Positions 18,650 to 27,369 are shown, numbered from the stretch's first letter. The stretch: 36,239 nucleotides of DNA from Sandaracinaceae bacterium (GCA_019694315.1 JAIBCE010000040.1:1-36239); one strand, 5' to 3'. The notes: generated by a model from the letters alone, not told the origin. Program-made: numbers and translations.

Positions 18650-20119
18650 ATGCGTCGCATCGCCCACGTCGCCCTGCCGCTCGCCCTCGCCCTGCCTGGC
18701 TGCCTCGCGCAGGCGCCGGACGAGTGTGACGGCCCCGACGATCCGGCGTGCGGCCTCATCACGAGCGGCGTCGCGCGGCCGGGCGACGACGCGCCGAGCG
18801 CGGACGCGCTGGCGGCGGGCGCGGCGATCGTGCACTACGACGACGTGCCGGCTTGGGACGGCGGCGCGCACTGCTCGGGGGGGATCACGGCGGGTGGGCG
18901 GGCGCTGTCGAGCTACTTGCGCGGGCACTTCGACGGCATCTCGTCGATCGGCGGCTACTCGTGTCGGCCCAACACGGCGAACACCGCGAAGATGAGCGTG
19001 CACGGCTCGGGGCGGGCGCTCGACATCATGATCCCGACGGTCAGCGGGGGTGCGGACAACGACGTGGGCGATCCGATCGCGAACTGGCTGATCGCGCACT
19101 CGACCGAGATCGGCGTGCAGTACCTCGTGTGGGATCGAACGCAGTGGAGCGGGTCGCGGACGAGCAGCCGGGTGCGGCCGTACACGGGGCCGATCCCGCA
19201 CATCGATCACATCCACGTGGAGATCACGCTGCCGGCGTCGCGCGAGGAGACGGCGTTCTTCACGGGGGGCACGACGGATCCGTCGCCGACGCCGCCGCCG
19301 CCGGCGACGCCGCCGCTCGACGCGCGCATCGTGGCGCAGGGCTCGGACGCAGCGGCGGACGGCACGGGAGCGGCGCAGTTCACGGCGTGTGCGGGCGCGC
19401 CGGTGACGTTCTGGTTCGAGGTGGAGGCCACGGGCAGCGCGTCGTGGGTGGACTGGAACGACACGACGCCGGGGGCGTGGGGACACGCGGTGCGCTTGGG
19501 CGTGCCGACGGACACGCCCGATCCGCTGGTGGGCGTGGGGCGCATCTCGCTCAACGACGCGAGCAACGTGGACGTGCACCCGGCGTCGTGGAGCCCGGCG
19601 GGCGGGGACTGCAGCGATGCGCCGACGTGTCGGCGGACGGTGTTCCGGATGAACGGGCACGCGCCGAGCGAGCCGGGCATCTATCGGACCACGTGGCGCA
19701 TGGTGGACGAGACGCGGGCTTGGTTCGGGCCGGAGATGTGGCTGAGCTATCGAGTGACCGAGTGCGCCGCTGCGGCGCCGGACCCTGTGGTGGTGGACGA
19801 GGACCTGGACGGCTCGCCAGCGGGCGTGGACTGCGATGACGCGGATGCGGCGGTGCACCCGGGGGCGCAGGAGATCTGTGAGGACGGGGTCGACTCGGAC
19901 TGCGATGGCGTCGAGCCTGCGTGCGATACGCCGATCCTACCGACGGGGTCGCCGGACATCGATGATCCGGGCTTCGACTGGTCGCATGGGGAGACGGTGC
20001 ACACGGGGGCGACGCGGCATCGGATCCAGTCGAGCTGCAGTGCGGCGGTGGGGCGTACGAGCTCGCTCGCGCCGCTCGCATTGATCGGCCTCGCCCTGCT
20101 CCTCCTCCGCCGCCGATGA
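18650..20119 (+). CDS. M15/ARB_07466-like surface protein with MopE motif and MYXO-CTERM-like tail
   Basis: ATG at 18650; 489 residues. The signal is MRRIAHVALPLALALPGC (Cys18). Residues 60-195 contain SVHGSGRALDI (His118, Asp125) and IDHIHVE (His187, His189), the SxHxxGxAxD and H-x-H pattern of M15/VanY-type and ARB_07466-like domains. A peptidoglycan or peptide target is possible but unproven. A proline linker (259-290) precedes a beta-sandwich (FTACAGAPVTFWFEVEATG). Next comes a MopE-type calcium motif (VVDEDLDGSPAGVDCDD; ICEDGVDSDCDGVEPAC). The end is CSAAVGRTSS, a hydrophobic helix and RRR, which is MYXO-CTERM in form. N-terminal lipobox and C-terminal sorting signal together are unusual. 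Confidence 0.83.
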   Translation: MRRIAHVALPLALALPGCLAQAPDECDGPDDPACGLITSGVARPGDDAPSADALAAGAAIVHYDDVPAWDGGAHCSGGITAGGRALSSYLRGHFDGISSIGGYSCRPNTANTAKMSVHGSGRALDIMIPTVSGGADNDVGDPIANWLIAHSTEIGVQYLVWDRTQWSGSRTSSRVRPYTGPIPHIDHIHVEITLPASREETAFFTGGTTDPSPTPPPPATPPLDARIVAQGSDAAADGTGAAQFTACAGAPVTFWFEVEATGSASWVDWNDTTPGAWGHAVRLGVPTDTPDPLVGVGRISLNDASNVDVHPASWSPAGGDCSDAPTCRRTVFRMNGHAPSEPGIYRTTWRMVDETRAWFGPEMWLSYRVTECAAAAPDPVVVDEDLDGSPAGVDCDDADAAVHPGAQEICEDGVDSDCDGVEPACDTPILPTGSPDIDDPGFDWSHGETVHTGATRHRIQSSCSAAVGRTSSLAPLALIGLALLLLRRR

Positions 20120-20129
20120 CGGGGGTCAG

Positions 20130-20185
20130 ACCGTGTCAGGAAGGCACGGTGCAGGACCCAGTGTGCGTGGTCCGCGTTCGCGGAC
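20130..20185. repeat. Small palindromes on the 3' side of the RAYT gene
   Basis: ACCGTG/CACGGT (20130-20150) and GTCCGCG/CGCGGAC with loop TT (20170-20185) sit between the MYXO-CTERM gene end and the RAYT-type gene (minus strand, stop at 20352). RAYT transposases are known to live among REP palindromes, so these may be REP-like targets. The intervening 20186-20351 shows nothing else. Confidence 0.4.
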
Positions 20186-20351
20186 AAGTGGTTCGTCGCA
20201 CACCGCCACGGCCCCCTCCACCAGGCCCGCCGGCGCTCCATCGCCTCCCCAGCCGCGCCAACACGTCCAGCCCGCTCGACTCCTGGGTCGGCGGGCACAC
20301 CTCTCCCGTCGCGCTCCGCGACAGGCTCGCTCTCGGGATCGAAAACGTCGG

Positions 20352-21296
20352 CTACGTCATCACCGCCGCCCTCTCGATCCACGGTGGACGCGTCCCGGCT
20401 GGGAACGCGCAAAGGACGCCCGTCGCTCGGAACCTCGCCGACGCCACGCGATACGCCGCCAGCATCACGGTGTACGCCTCGCGGTACGCCTTCACCGCGC
20501 TCCCATCCCCATGCGCCCACGGCTTCGGGCTCCGCGCGCTCCGGTCCGGCGGTCGCGAGAACGGGTCGATCCTCGCGTACCCGCTCGGCTTCGGCAGCCG
20601 ACGCCACTGCCCGCTCGCGCGTCGCTCCGCCGCCATCGCGGCCTCGCAATCGCGCACGCTCCGCTCGTGCGCCCGTCGCGCCTCGCCCGCCTCCCGCTCG
20701 CTCAGCCGCTCCCACGACGCCGGCATCGCAACCGGAATCGACACCCTCATCGTGTGGTCCCGGATCGTCGTCTTGCCGCCGCCCCCCTCGCGCCACCCCG
20801 CCTCGTCGAGGTGGGCGACTTCCACCGTGGTCTTGCCCTCGCACACCGCACGAAAGCTCGACAGCCCCGGCCACTCCTCCGCTCGCTCCACCAGCCCGTG
20901 ATGCACGGCCTGCGTGTGCGTGTACGTCATCCGCTCCGCCAGGTGCGCCTCGTCGAGGATCGGCGTGATCTTCGGTCGCCCCTTCACGAAGTGCCCGTCG
21001 CGACCACGGAGCTCGTTCACCCGCACCGCCAGATCCTGGTCGAGCTCCTTCATGAAATCCGAGATGTCGAGCGCGTCCTCGTCCGTGTCCACACCGAGCA
21101 CGAGGTGGAAGTGGTTCGACACGAAGCAGAACGCCAGGATGCGAATCCTCGAGAACTTCCGCGAGGCCGCGGCGAGGGCGAGCGCCACTCGAATCACGCA
21201 GTCCGCATCCGGACGCAGCAGCATCTCGTCACCCACACACTTCTGCACCACCTCGTACGCCCGGATCCCAGGCGCCCACCATCGAACCTTCGCCAT
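20352..21296 (-). CDS. RAYT/Y1-type transposase (REP-associated tyrosine transposase family)
   Basis: ATG at 21296 gives 314 residues (MAKVRWWAPGIRAYEV). Seen: ILAFCFVSNHFHLVL with the HUH-type metal motif His-Phe-His, and MTYTHTQAVHHGLVERAEEW with the candidate nucleophile Tyr in YTHTQAV followed by the family's GLVER-P-like block. RAYT proteins are Y1 enzymes that nick REP hairpins. The last 150 residues (TIRDHTMRVSIPVAM on) carry an Arg/Glu-rich extension beyond the core. It is oriented opposite to its neighbours, with palindromes on both sides (20130-20185 and 21398-21453). Domesticated or active status is unknown; no inverted-repeat ends of a classic IS were seen. Confidence 0.85.
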   Translation of the reverse strand: MAKVRWWAPGIRAYEVVQKCVGDEMLLRPDADCVIRVALALAAASRKFSRIRILAFCFVSNHFHLVLGVDTDEDALDISDFMKELDQDLAVRVNELRGRDGHFVKGRPKITPILDEAHLAERMTYTHTQAVHHGLVERAEEWPGLSSFRAVCEGKTTVEVAHLDEAGWREGGGGKTTIRDHTMRVSIPVAMPASWERLSEREAGEARRAHERSVRDCEAAMAAERRASGQWRRLPKPSGYARIDPFSRPPDRSARSPKPWAHGDGSAVKAYREAYTVMLAAYRVASARFRATGVLCAFPAGTRPPWIERAAVMT

Positions 21297-21397
21297 GACC
21301 GTCGAGCCTCCCGCGCCCCTCGCGAGCGCGCGGCCTCCCACCTGCACGCTCCGCTCCGGCCTCTGGCCGCAAGAAGCCAAGGGAATTCGCGTCTCCG

Positions 21398-21453
21398 CTG
21401 GCGGACTGGCGGAGCCCTGGCGGCGCAATTCCGCCAGGTCTCGTGAGCGAGAC
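21398..21453. repeat. Palindrome cluster on the 5' side of the RAYT gene
   Basis: CTGGCGG occurs three times (21398, 21406, 21417). The third pairs with CCGCCAG (21431-21437) around a 7-nt loop, a 7-bp hairpin. Next to it is GTCTCG/CGAGAC with a TGAG loop (21438-21453). They lie in the 190-bp gap between the RAYT start and the next lipoprotein. They may be REP-like recognition sites or promoter elements. Confidence 0.5.
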
Positions 21454-21486
21454 GCCTGCATCGACCGCCGTCATACTCGCGCCCGA

Positions 21487-22278
21487 ATGACGACCCGCAC
21501 CGCCTTCGTCGCGCTCTCCTGTCTCGCCATCGCGTCGTGCGGCGGCCGCGATGCACCGCCGGACGCCAGCACCGGCATCGATGCAGCGAGCTCCGACGAC
21601 GCCTCGCGCGCAGACGACGCCCCACCCAGCACCGATGCCTCGCTGCCCGACGACGTCCGTCGCACGCCCCTCGGCCCCGACGCGCGCTACTGCGAGCTGC
21701 TCCTCGCCTACCCGAGCACGAGCGTGGTCCGCGTCGAGGTCTGGGGTACCCAGGGCCTGAGCGACTGCCCGATGGCCGAGTGGGAGGCCATCGACGCGAC
21801 CGCCGTGCGCGCCTCCACCGGCGCCGCGCTGGTGATCCGCAACGGCCCACGCCACTGGCTCCCCGATCGCACCACCGCCGAGCTGCCGGATCGCTCGCCC
21901 ATGTACTTCGGCGCCCTGCTCTTCCAGCAGCTCGCCTCGATCGAGCTCCCCGCAGGCACCACCACGTCCGCGCCGTACACGGAGCGCACGATCCTCCGCA
22001 ACGCCCACTTCGAGATCGACGCAGGCCGCGAGGTCTACGAGCTGCTCGCCCCCGACGGCTCGATCTACGTGATGCAGGCCTACGCGCAGATCGTGGACCC
22101 GGCGCTCAGCTCGGGGGACCTGCCGGGTCTCGGCACGCGCCTCTCTCTGCCCGTGGGGTGGAGCTACCGCGCACGCACCCTCGACGCGACGCTCGTGCTC
22201 GACACGCCCGGCATGGCGACGGTGCTCCAGGACGAGCTCCAGAATTCCTACTCGCGGTACGTCGACGGCGGCCCGTGA
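21487..22278 (+). CDS. DA-linker lipoprotein of unknown function
   Basis: ATG at 21487; 263 residues. The signal ends SCLAIASC (Cys18), then an Asp/Ala/Ser/Pro linker (residues 20-55: DASTGIDAASSDDASRADDA). The mature domain is compact and beta-rich: YCELLLAYPSTSVVRVEVWGTQ, then CPMAEWEAIDATAV, AALVIRNGPRHWLPD, GREVYELLAPDGSIYVMQAYAQ, and a C-terminal helix (GMATVLQDELQNSYSRY). Two Cys in the first half may pair. No family recognised. No ribosome site is evident before the ATG, as in several genes here. Confidence 0.75.
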   Translation: MTTRTAFVALSCLAIASCGGRDAPPDASTGIDAASSDDASRADDAPPSTDASLPDDVRRTPLGPDARYCELLLAYPSTSVVRVEVWGTQGLSDCPMAEWEAIDATAVRASTGAALVIRNGPRHWLPDRTTAELPDRSPMYFGALLFQQLASIELPAGTTTSAPYTERTILRNAHFEIDAGREVYELLAPDGSIYVMQAYAQIVDPALSSGDLPGLGTRLSLPVGWSYRARTLDATLVLDTPGMATVLQDELQNSYSRYVDGGP

Positions 22279-22346
22279 GTCGCGTCGAGCGACAGGCGTC
22301 GAACGACGATCGATGCTGGACGATGCTCGCGATCGGGAGGCGAGGC

Positions 22347-24377
22347 TCAGGGCTCGCTCATTCGCACGAGGAAGCCTCCCGTGGTGGCGCGCAGCGCGCT
22401 CGGAGCGAGCGTGAAGCCGGCGTACGCGTCGCCCGCGATCCACACGTCGCCGCTCGGCGCCACGGCGATCGCGTCCACACCGCTGTACTGCGAGCTCCAC
22501 GAGTGCGCCCAGCGGAAGGTCCCATCGCGCGCGTGGCTCGCGACGAAGGGCGCGCCTCCGATGGGCAGCATCACGGGAGCCTGGCCGCTCCCGAGGGAGA
22601 CCATGCCCCCGATCCTCCCCGCTTCGTAGACGTTGCCGGCGAGATCGGTCGCGATCGAGAGCGCGTAGATCCGCTCCCGGTCGAGCAGGATCGGCGCCAG
22701 TGAGGGTGCGCCCGTCTCGTCGTACTGGGTGAGGATCGTCAGGCCAGTGGTCCCCGAGGTAGGCGTCGCGCTGTCCTCGAGGGCGTACGAGGTGCACTCC
22801 TGGCCCGCGGTGCTCGATCCCTCCCCGGACACCGCCCACACGACGCCGCTCGCCGCCGCGACGTCCGTGCGGAGCGGCCAACCACCGCCGCTCGGCGAGA
22901 CCGCGAGCGAGACCCGCGCGACCCAGTCGGCCTCGAGCGTCGCGGACAATCCCACCACGGCGTGGAGCGAGAAATGGCCCATCGCCGACTCCACGTCGGG
23001 GCTCGTCACGCCCTGGATCGTCGTCGTCCGACCCGACGCGAAGCTCGATCCCAGCCCCGCCACGAGCCGCGTGTCCGCGAGCGCGATCCCTCCGCTCTCG
23101 TAGCGCCCCGTGCCATGCCCATCGACGCTGGTGAACGACGTCCCGCATCGCGCGTGGAGGAGGATCGCGAGCCGTGGCGAGCCCACGATGGGGTTGGCGA
23201 TCGGGAACGTCATGCCCGTGCGGACGGAGGTCGCGACGAACGGTGGGCTACCGCTCGAGGAGGCGACCTCGACGAAGACGTCCTCACCGATGTGGACGAT
23301 CGAGCCCGTCGAATACGCGGTCGACACCGACTCGTCCCCCATCCCGTCGATGACGATCACGTCGCGCACGTCGCCCGTGTCGACGTCGACCGCCGCGAGG
23401 AACACGTCGCTTCCGACCACGCCGTCGTCGGACCACGCGAGCCCGCCACCGCTCGCCTCGACGAGGCCCGTGCTCTGATCGGCGAGCCCGACGACATACA
23501 GGAGCGGCGCGCCCGCATCCGCCGCGCCCGCAGCGACCTCGCCGACCTCGACCGCGTAGGCGGCCACGTAGTCCGACGCGCTGCCTCCACGCCACGAGCG
23601 CGCCCACACGAGCGTCCCGTCGGGGTGGAGCCGCGCCACGACGAGGCCTGGCTGCACGGCCACACCGAAGAACGTCGCGGCCAACGTGGTCCGACCCGCC
23701 ACGTACACGTCTCCCTCGGGACCGAAGCCGATCGCGCCGATGCTCGCGTCTGCGCCGAAGCTCGACACCCACGCAGGCGCGACGCTGCTCGGGATCCTCA
23801 CCGCCGCGTCCGGAGTCGGTCGCGGGCCCGCGTCGTGAGGCCCCGCGTCGTGAGGCCCCGCGTCGAAGAGCCCCGTCGCCGCGTCGATGCCACCTGCGTC
23901 GCGCAGCTCCGCGCCGGGCTCGTAGGCCCTCAGATCGGTCGGAGCCACGTCGGGCGAGACGCACTCACCGTCGACGCAGGTGAGGTCGTCGAGCTCGCAC
24001 GCCGCGGCACGGTCGCGACACGCATCCGCGAGGAAGACCGGAAGTGCCAGGCTGAGATGGTCGAGGAAGCCCGTCCGGACCCGCCTGCGCACGAGCACCC
24101 GACCCGACGCGTCGAGGGCCTCGACGTCGAGCTCCACACGCGCGTGGGCGTCGCGTCCCTGCGGCGCCACACCGAAGGAGAACGGCACGCCCACGCCCGC
24201 GTCCCACGCGTGCTCGTCGGGCGGCGCAGTGAGATCGAGACGACGCGCCTGGGCCCGGAAGCGCACGGCGTCCACGAGGTCCGAGTCCACGATCACGACG
24301 AGCTGCGTGGCAGGGCGGGAGCACGCAGAGGCCAGAAGCATCGCCCCCGCCGACACCAGGTGAGTCCAACGCGCCAT
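22347..24377 (-). CDS. Large beta-propeller lipoprotein (SBBP-like repeats)
   Basis: ATG at 24377; 676 residues. The signal ends MLLASAC (Cys19). The first 130 residues look like a beta-sandwich (LVVIVDSDLVDAVRFRAQ) with a Cys-rich patch (ACELDDLTCVDGECVSP). Residues 150-195 are DA-linker (15-bp repeats GTCGTGAGGCCCCGC at 23833 on encode DAGPHDAGPHDAGP). Then propeller-like strands recur: GFGPEGDVYVAGRT, RLHPDGTLVWARSW, LAGNVYEAGRIGG, ARDGTFRWAHSW and VAPSGDVWIAGDAYA. These are the SBBP pattern. It is convergent with the gene at 21487. Function unknown; surface location likely. Confidence 0.8.
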   Translation of the reverse strand: MARWTHLVSAGAMLLASACSRPATQLVVIVDSDLVDAVRFRAQARRLDLTAPPDEHAWDAGVGVPFSFGVAPQGRDAHARVELDVEALDASGRVLVRRRVRTGFLDHLSLALPVFLADACRDRAAACELDDLTCVDGECVSPDVAPTDLRAYEPGAELRDAGGIDAATGLFDAGPHDAGPHDAGPRPTPDAAVRIPSSVAPAWVSSFGADASIGAIGFGPEGDVYVAGRTTLAATFFGVAVQPGLVVARLHPDGTLVWARSWRGGSASDYVAAYAVEVGEVAAGAADAGAPLLYVVGLADQSTGLVEASGGGLAWSDDGVVGSDVFLAAVDVDTGDVRDVIVIDGMGDESVSTAYSTGSIVHIGEDVFVEVASSSGSPPFVATSVRTGMTFPIANPIVGSPRLAILLHARCGTSFTSVDGHGTGRYESGGIALADTRLVAGLGSSFASGRTTTIQGVTSPDVESAMGHFSLHAVVGLSATLEADWVARVSLAVSPSGGGWPLRTDVAAASGVVWAVSGEGSSTAGQECTSYALEDSATPTSGTTGLTILTQYDETGAPSLAPILLDRERIYALSIATDLAGNVYEAGRIGGMVSLGSGQAPVMLPIGGAPFVASHARDGTFRWAHSWSSQYSGVDAIAVAPSGDVWIAGDAYAGFTLAPSALRATTGGFLVRMSEP

Positions 24378-24431
24378 GATCGGACGGACGATACTGCATC
24401 GCAGGCGTGCCGTGCCCGCTCGCCGCTCGCG

Positions 24432-25070
24432 TCAGTGACAGTGGATGAGGAAGCGGTAGCTCGAGCACGCGGTGCTGATGTCGGCGTACTCGTCTCCCAC
24501 GAACGGCGTGCCGCAGTGACCGATCGGCTCGTCCCACGTCGCGCCCGTCGCGAGATCCGTGTAGCCGCCGCCGTAGCTCATCCACACGTCCACGGGATAG
24601 TCGCGACTGTGGTTGTGCCAGTCGATGTAGAGCGTCTGATCGGCTGGCACCGAGACCTCGAGCGGCGTGACCGTCATGCGGCACGTGTTGTCGACCTCGA
24701 TGTGCACGTGGAGATCGGCGCGCGGCGGCGTGCCCGCATCGGGCGAGACGAACGCGTCCGGACCTGCGAGCGCGTCAGGACCTGCGAACGCGTCCGGTGA
24801 CGACGCCTCGACGGACACGAAGGCATCGGCCGACGAGAAGGCGTCATTCGACACGACAGCGTCACTCGACACGACAGCGTCACTCGACACGACGGCGTCA
24901 TTCGACACGACGGCGTCGATCGACACGGCGGCGTCGCCCGTCGTCGCCGAACCGTCGACGAGGCTCGCGTCGTGATCGCGACCCGCATCGTCGCTCGAGG
25001 CCGGATCGTCGCAGCCCACGAGCACGAGCGCGGGGATCGACAGCACGAGGAGGCGAGGCGGAGCGCGCAT
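24432..25070 (-). CDS. DA-linker lipoprotein with tandem repeats; possibly cupredoxin-like end
   Basis: ATG at 25070 gives 212 residues; ATG at 25085 is an alternative. The signal ends PALVLVGC (Cys20). Residues 27-122 are low-complexity Asp/Ala/Ser/Val, including five 18-bp repeats (VVSNDA/VVSSDA; 24841-24930). The last 90 residues form the folded part: VSVPADQTLYIDWHNHSRD, VWMSYGGGYTDLATG, IGHCGTPFVGDEYADI, and a final YRFLIHCH. His/Cys spacing and the terminal I-H-C-H are suggestive of metal binding in a cupredoxin-like fold, but I could not confirm a family. Its start lies 38 bp from the divergent methyltransferase. Confidence 0.75.
   Translation of the reverse strand: MRAPPRLLVLSIPALVLVGCDDPASSDDAGRDHDASLVDGSATTGDAAVSIDAVVSNDAVVSSDAVVSSDAVVSNDAFSSADAFVSVEASSPDAFAGPDALAGPDAFVSPDAGTPPRADLHVHIEVDNTCRMTVTPLEVSVPADQTLYIDWHNHSRDYPVDVWMSYGGGYTDLATGATWDEPIGHCGTPFVGDEYADISTACSSYRFLIHCH
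24841..24930. repeat. 18-bp tandem repeat, five copies (coding)
   Basis: The unit GCGTCATTCGACACGACA repeats at 24841, 24859, 24877, 24895 and 24913 with third-base changes. It encodes a run of VVSNDA or VVSSDA within the DA-linker. Such repeats can change copy number by slippage and so adjust linker length. Confidence 0.85.
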
Positions 25071-25081
25071 GACGCGGGCGA

Positions 25082-25112
25082 GCATGGTCCGTGTCACGCT
25101 CGGCGACCATGC
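25082..25112. repeat. Inverted repeat spanning divergent start codons
   Basis: GCATGGTC (25082-25089) and GACCATGC (25105-25112) are perfect 8-bp inverted arms around a 15-bp centre. The right arm contains the ATG of the methyltransferase (25109), the left arm an in-frame ATG of the lipoprotein (25085). It could be a dimer-binding operator or a coincidence of two similar start sites. Confidence 0.5.
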
Positions 25113-26086
25113 GAGACGAGTGGGCCGAGCACTTCTCCGAGCGAGCGCGCGCGTACTGGACGACGGAGCGCACCGCCGAGCTCGTGCGCGACAAGACGCT
25201 CGCGGTGCTGCCTGGCGAGGCCCCCGAGCTCCTGCGCGCGCTCGGCATCCTCCACCGCGACGGCTCGATGCCGCCCGCGGAGCGACGCAAGTTCTTTCAG
25301 ATCAACCACATGGTCGCGATGCTCGGGCCCTCGATCCGCGAGCTCGTCGCGATCGATCGCGGCGGCGCGCCGCTCCGCATCGTCGACGCCGCGTGCGGCC
25401 GCAGCTACCTCACGCTCTTGCTCGCGCACGCGATCCCCGCGCAGCACGGGGTGCCGGTGCAGGTGCTCGGCGTGGATCGCAACGCAGACGTGATCGCCGA
25501 GAGCGAGCGGCGCACGCGCGCGGCCGCGATGACCCACGCGGTGAAGCACCACGCCTCTCGCCTCGATGCGCTCGACGTGCGGGAGGCCTTCGCGCGGGCC
25601 TTCTCGCTGCCGTCGGAGCCTGCGATCGACGTGCTCGTGGCCCTCCATGCCTGCGACACCGCGACGGACGACGCCATCGTGCTCGGCACCGCGCTCGACG
25701 CCACGCTGCTCGCGCTCGCGCCGTGCTGCCAGGCCGAGCTGGCGCGCGCGTGGAGCGAGCTCTCGACCGACCAGCGCGAGGCCTCGCCCGATGCGTTCGC
25801 GCCGATCCGACGCACGCCGCACCTCCGACGCGAGGTCGCGAGCCTCGTCACCGACACGATGCGGCAGCTGCTCCTGCGCTCGGCCGGCTACGAGTGCTGG
25901 GCCCTCGAGCTCGTGCCCACGGAGCACACGCCCAAGAACCTCATGCTGCGCGCCATGAACCGCCACGCGCCCGACGCGAGCGCGCGCGCAGAGTACGACG
26001 CGCTCAAGACCGCAACCGGCGGCGCGGGCATCGGTCTCGAGGCGCGGATCGCCGGACGCGCGCCAGGTCGAGGACAGAGCGCGTAG
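25109..26086 (+). CDS. Class I SAM-dependent methyltransferase (Methyltransf_32-like)
   Basis: ATG at 25109 gives 325 residues; an upstream GTG at 25091 is possible. SAM motif I is RIVDAACGRSYL (90-101), the acidic residue is in VLGVDRN (119-124), and HACDTATDDAI (180-190) with LAPCCQAE (203-210) match the Methyltransf_32 group, in which DACGKG, A-C-D-T-A-T-D and a Cys-Cys pair are characteristic. Substrate unknown; members include proteins thought to act on RNA. The C-terminal region has an Arg/Ala-rich tail. It reads opposite to the lipoprotein at 24432 and convergent to the one at 26189. Confidence 0.88.
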   Translation: MRDEWAEHFSERARAYWTTERTAELVRDKTLAVLPGEAPELLRALGILHRDGSMPPAERRKFFQINHMVAMLGPSIRELVAIDRGGAPLRIVDAACGRSYLTLLLAHAIPAQHGVPVQVLGVDRNADVIAESERRTRAAAMTHAVKHHASRLDALDVREAFARAFSLPSEPAIDVLVALHACDTATDDAIVLGTALDATLLALAPCCQAELARAWSELSTDQREASPDAFAPIRRTPHLRREVASLVTDTMRQLLLRSAGYECWALELVPTEHTPKNLMLRAMNRHAPDASARAEYDALKTATGGAGIGLEARIAGRAPGRGQSA

Positions 26087-26188
26087 AGGCGGGTGGGCTC
26101 TCGACGACGAGCCGCACCAGCGTCGGCACGACGCTCCCTGTCACCAGCGCGACCTGCACCGCGCCCTGCGCCGTCAGAGGGGGTGCAT

Positions 26189-27196
26189 TCACAGGGCCGT
26201 GCAGGGTCCGCGCGGTTCCTCCCAGTGCATGAGGGGCGCACAGCGCGACTGGCCGGCGTGGTCGGTCGGGACGTCGCAGATCTCGGTGGCGCCGGTCGTG
26301 CGACGGAAGGTCACCGAGTAGCTCCAGTGGCCCCACACGTTCTGGGCGAATTCATTGCAGTAGTTGCAGTCCGCGCCCGACGCGTCGCGCTGGGTCTCCC
26401 AGATCCCCGTGTAGATCTCGATGGCCGTGTCGCTCGGCCCGTCGGTGACGCGCAGGTGAAAGAAGCAGCGCGGGTAGTAGTTCTCCCACCGCACCGTGCC
26501 GTCCTCGCCCGTGACGAGCTCGGCGGGAGGCTCGGCGGCGCCGCGGAGATCACAGGGCTCGTGCTCGAGCGCCACGTGCGCGCCCGGCAGTGGTGCGCCC
26601 GCCTCGTCCTCGACGCGCACGTCCACGTTGATCGCCCATTCGTACTCCTCCTCGCACGTCCACTGGTGGTTCTGCGTCACCTTGAACGCAGCGCCCCCCA
26701 TCGGAGGCTCCGACGACACCGTGACGAGCGTGCGCGCGTAGGGAGTCATCGCGGGGTCGGCGTAGAGCTCGAGGCAGCTCGTGCCGGCCGCGAGCGGGCC
26801 CATCGACCAGGACCACACGTGCGGCGTGCCGGAGACACCGATCCAGCGCGCCTCCGGCTGCGGCGTGCCTGCGACGACCCGGACGCCGACGTTCGTGTAG
26901 TCCGGCGCCGCGGTCGCGAGCACTCGCATCGAGCCGCCGACCCAGGGCAGCACGGGCTCGACGCGAAGGCTCGCCTCCCCTCCGAGCGGCTCGCACGGAG
27001 GGAGCGGTGCGTCGGGCTCGAGCGCGCTCGCCACGTCGTGTGTCGCATCGACGGGAACCGCGTGGGCGTCCGCCGCCGCGCGTGTGTCCAGCGAGGTCAC
27101 CGCGTCCATCGGGCCTGCGTCGCGGCGCGGAGCGCCCAACGTGGTCGAGCAGCCCAGGGCTCCGAGCGCGACGACGACGACGCCAGTCCTCCGCAT
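26189..27196 (-). CDS. DA-linker lipoprotein of unknown function
   Basis: ATG at 27196 is used because the lipoprotein signal MRRTGVVVVALGALGC (Cys16) starts there. The product is 335 residues. A linker rich in Asp/Ala (to about 75) precedes beta-sandwich segments: SMRVLATAAPDYTNVGVRV, then ELYADPAMTPYARTLVTVSS, then NVDVRVEDEAGAPLPGAHVAL with GEDGTVRWENYYPRCFFHLRV, a carboxypeptidase-regulatory or Ig-like pattern. At least eight Cys follow (including CEPL, CEEEYEW, CDLRG, CNYCNEF), suggesting disulfides. No family recognised. Confidence 0.75.
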   Translation of the reverse strand: MRRTGVVVVALGALGCSTTLGAPRRDAGPMDAVTSLDTRAAADAHAVPVDATHDVASALEPDAPLPPCEPLGGEASLRVEPVLPWVGGSMRVLATAAPDYTNVGVRVVAGTPQPEARWIGVSGTPHVWSWSMGPLAAGTSCLELYADPAMTPYARTLVTVSSEPPMGGAAFKVTQNHQWTCEEEYEWAINVDVRVEDEAGAPLPGAHVALEHEPCDLRGAAEPPAELVTGEDGTVRWENYYPRCFFHLRVTDGPSDTAIEIYTGIWETQRDASGADCNYCNEFAQNVWGHWSYSVTFRRTTGATEICDVPTDHAGQSRCAPLMHWEEPRGPCTAL

Positions 27197-27369
27197 GAGC
27201 GAGCCCACGCTCCTCGGCCGTCCTCGGCCCGACGAGCCTCCGAGGTTGCTTTGACGGCCGCCCCGAGAACGCATGGGCAGAGTCTCGCACGACCACGCGC
27301 CGGTCGACACGCCGGCTCGACCCTTCGCGCTCGCGTCACCCTCCCGAGCCGCGTGCCACTATCTCGGCG

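Noticed and set aside
20133..21461. Plus-strand long frames over the RAYT gene
   Set aside because: They are antisense shadows with biased Arg/His/Pro content; the minus-strand protein has the HUH motif.
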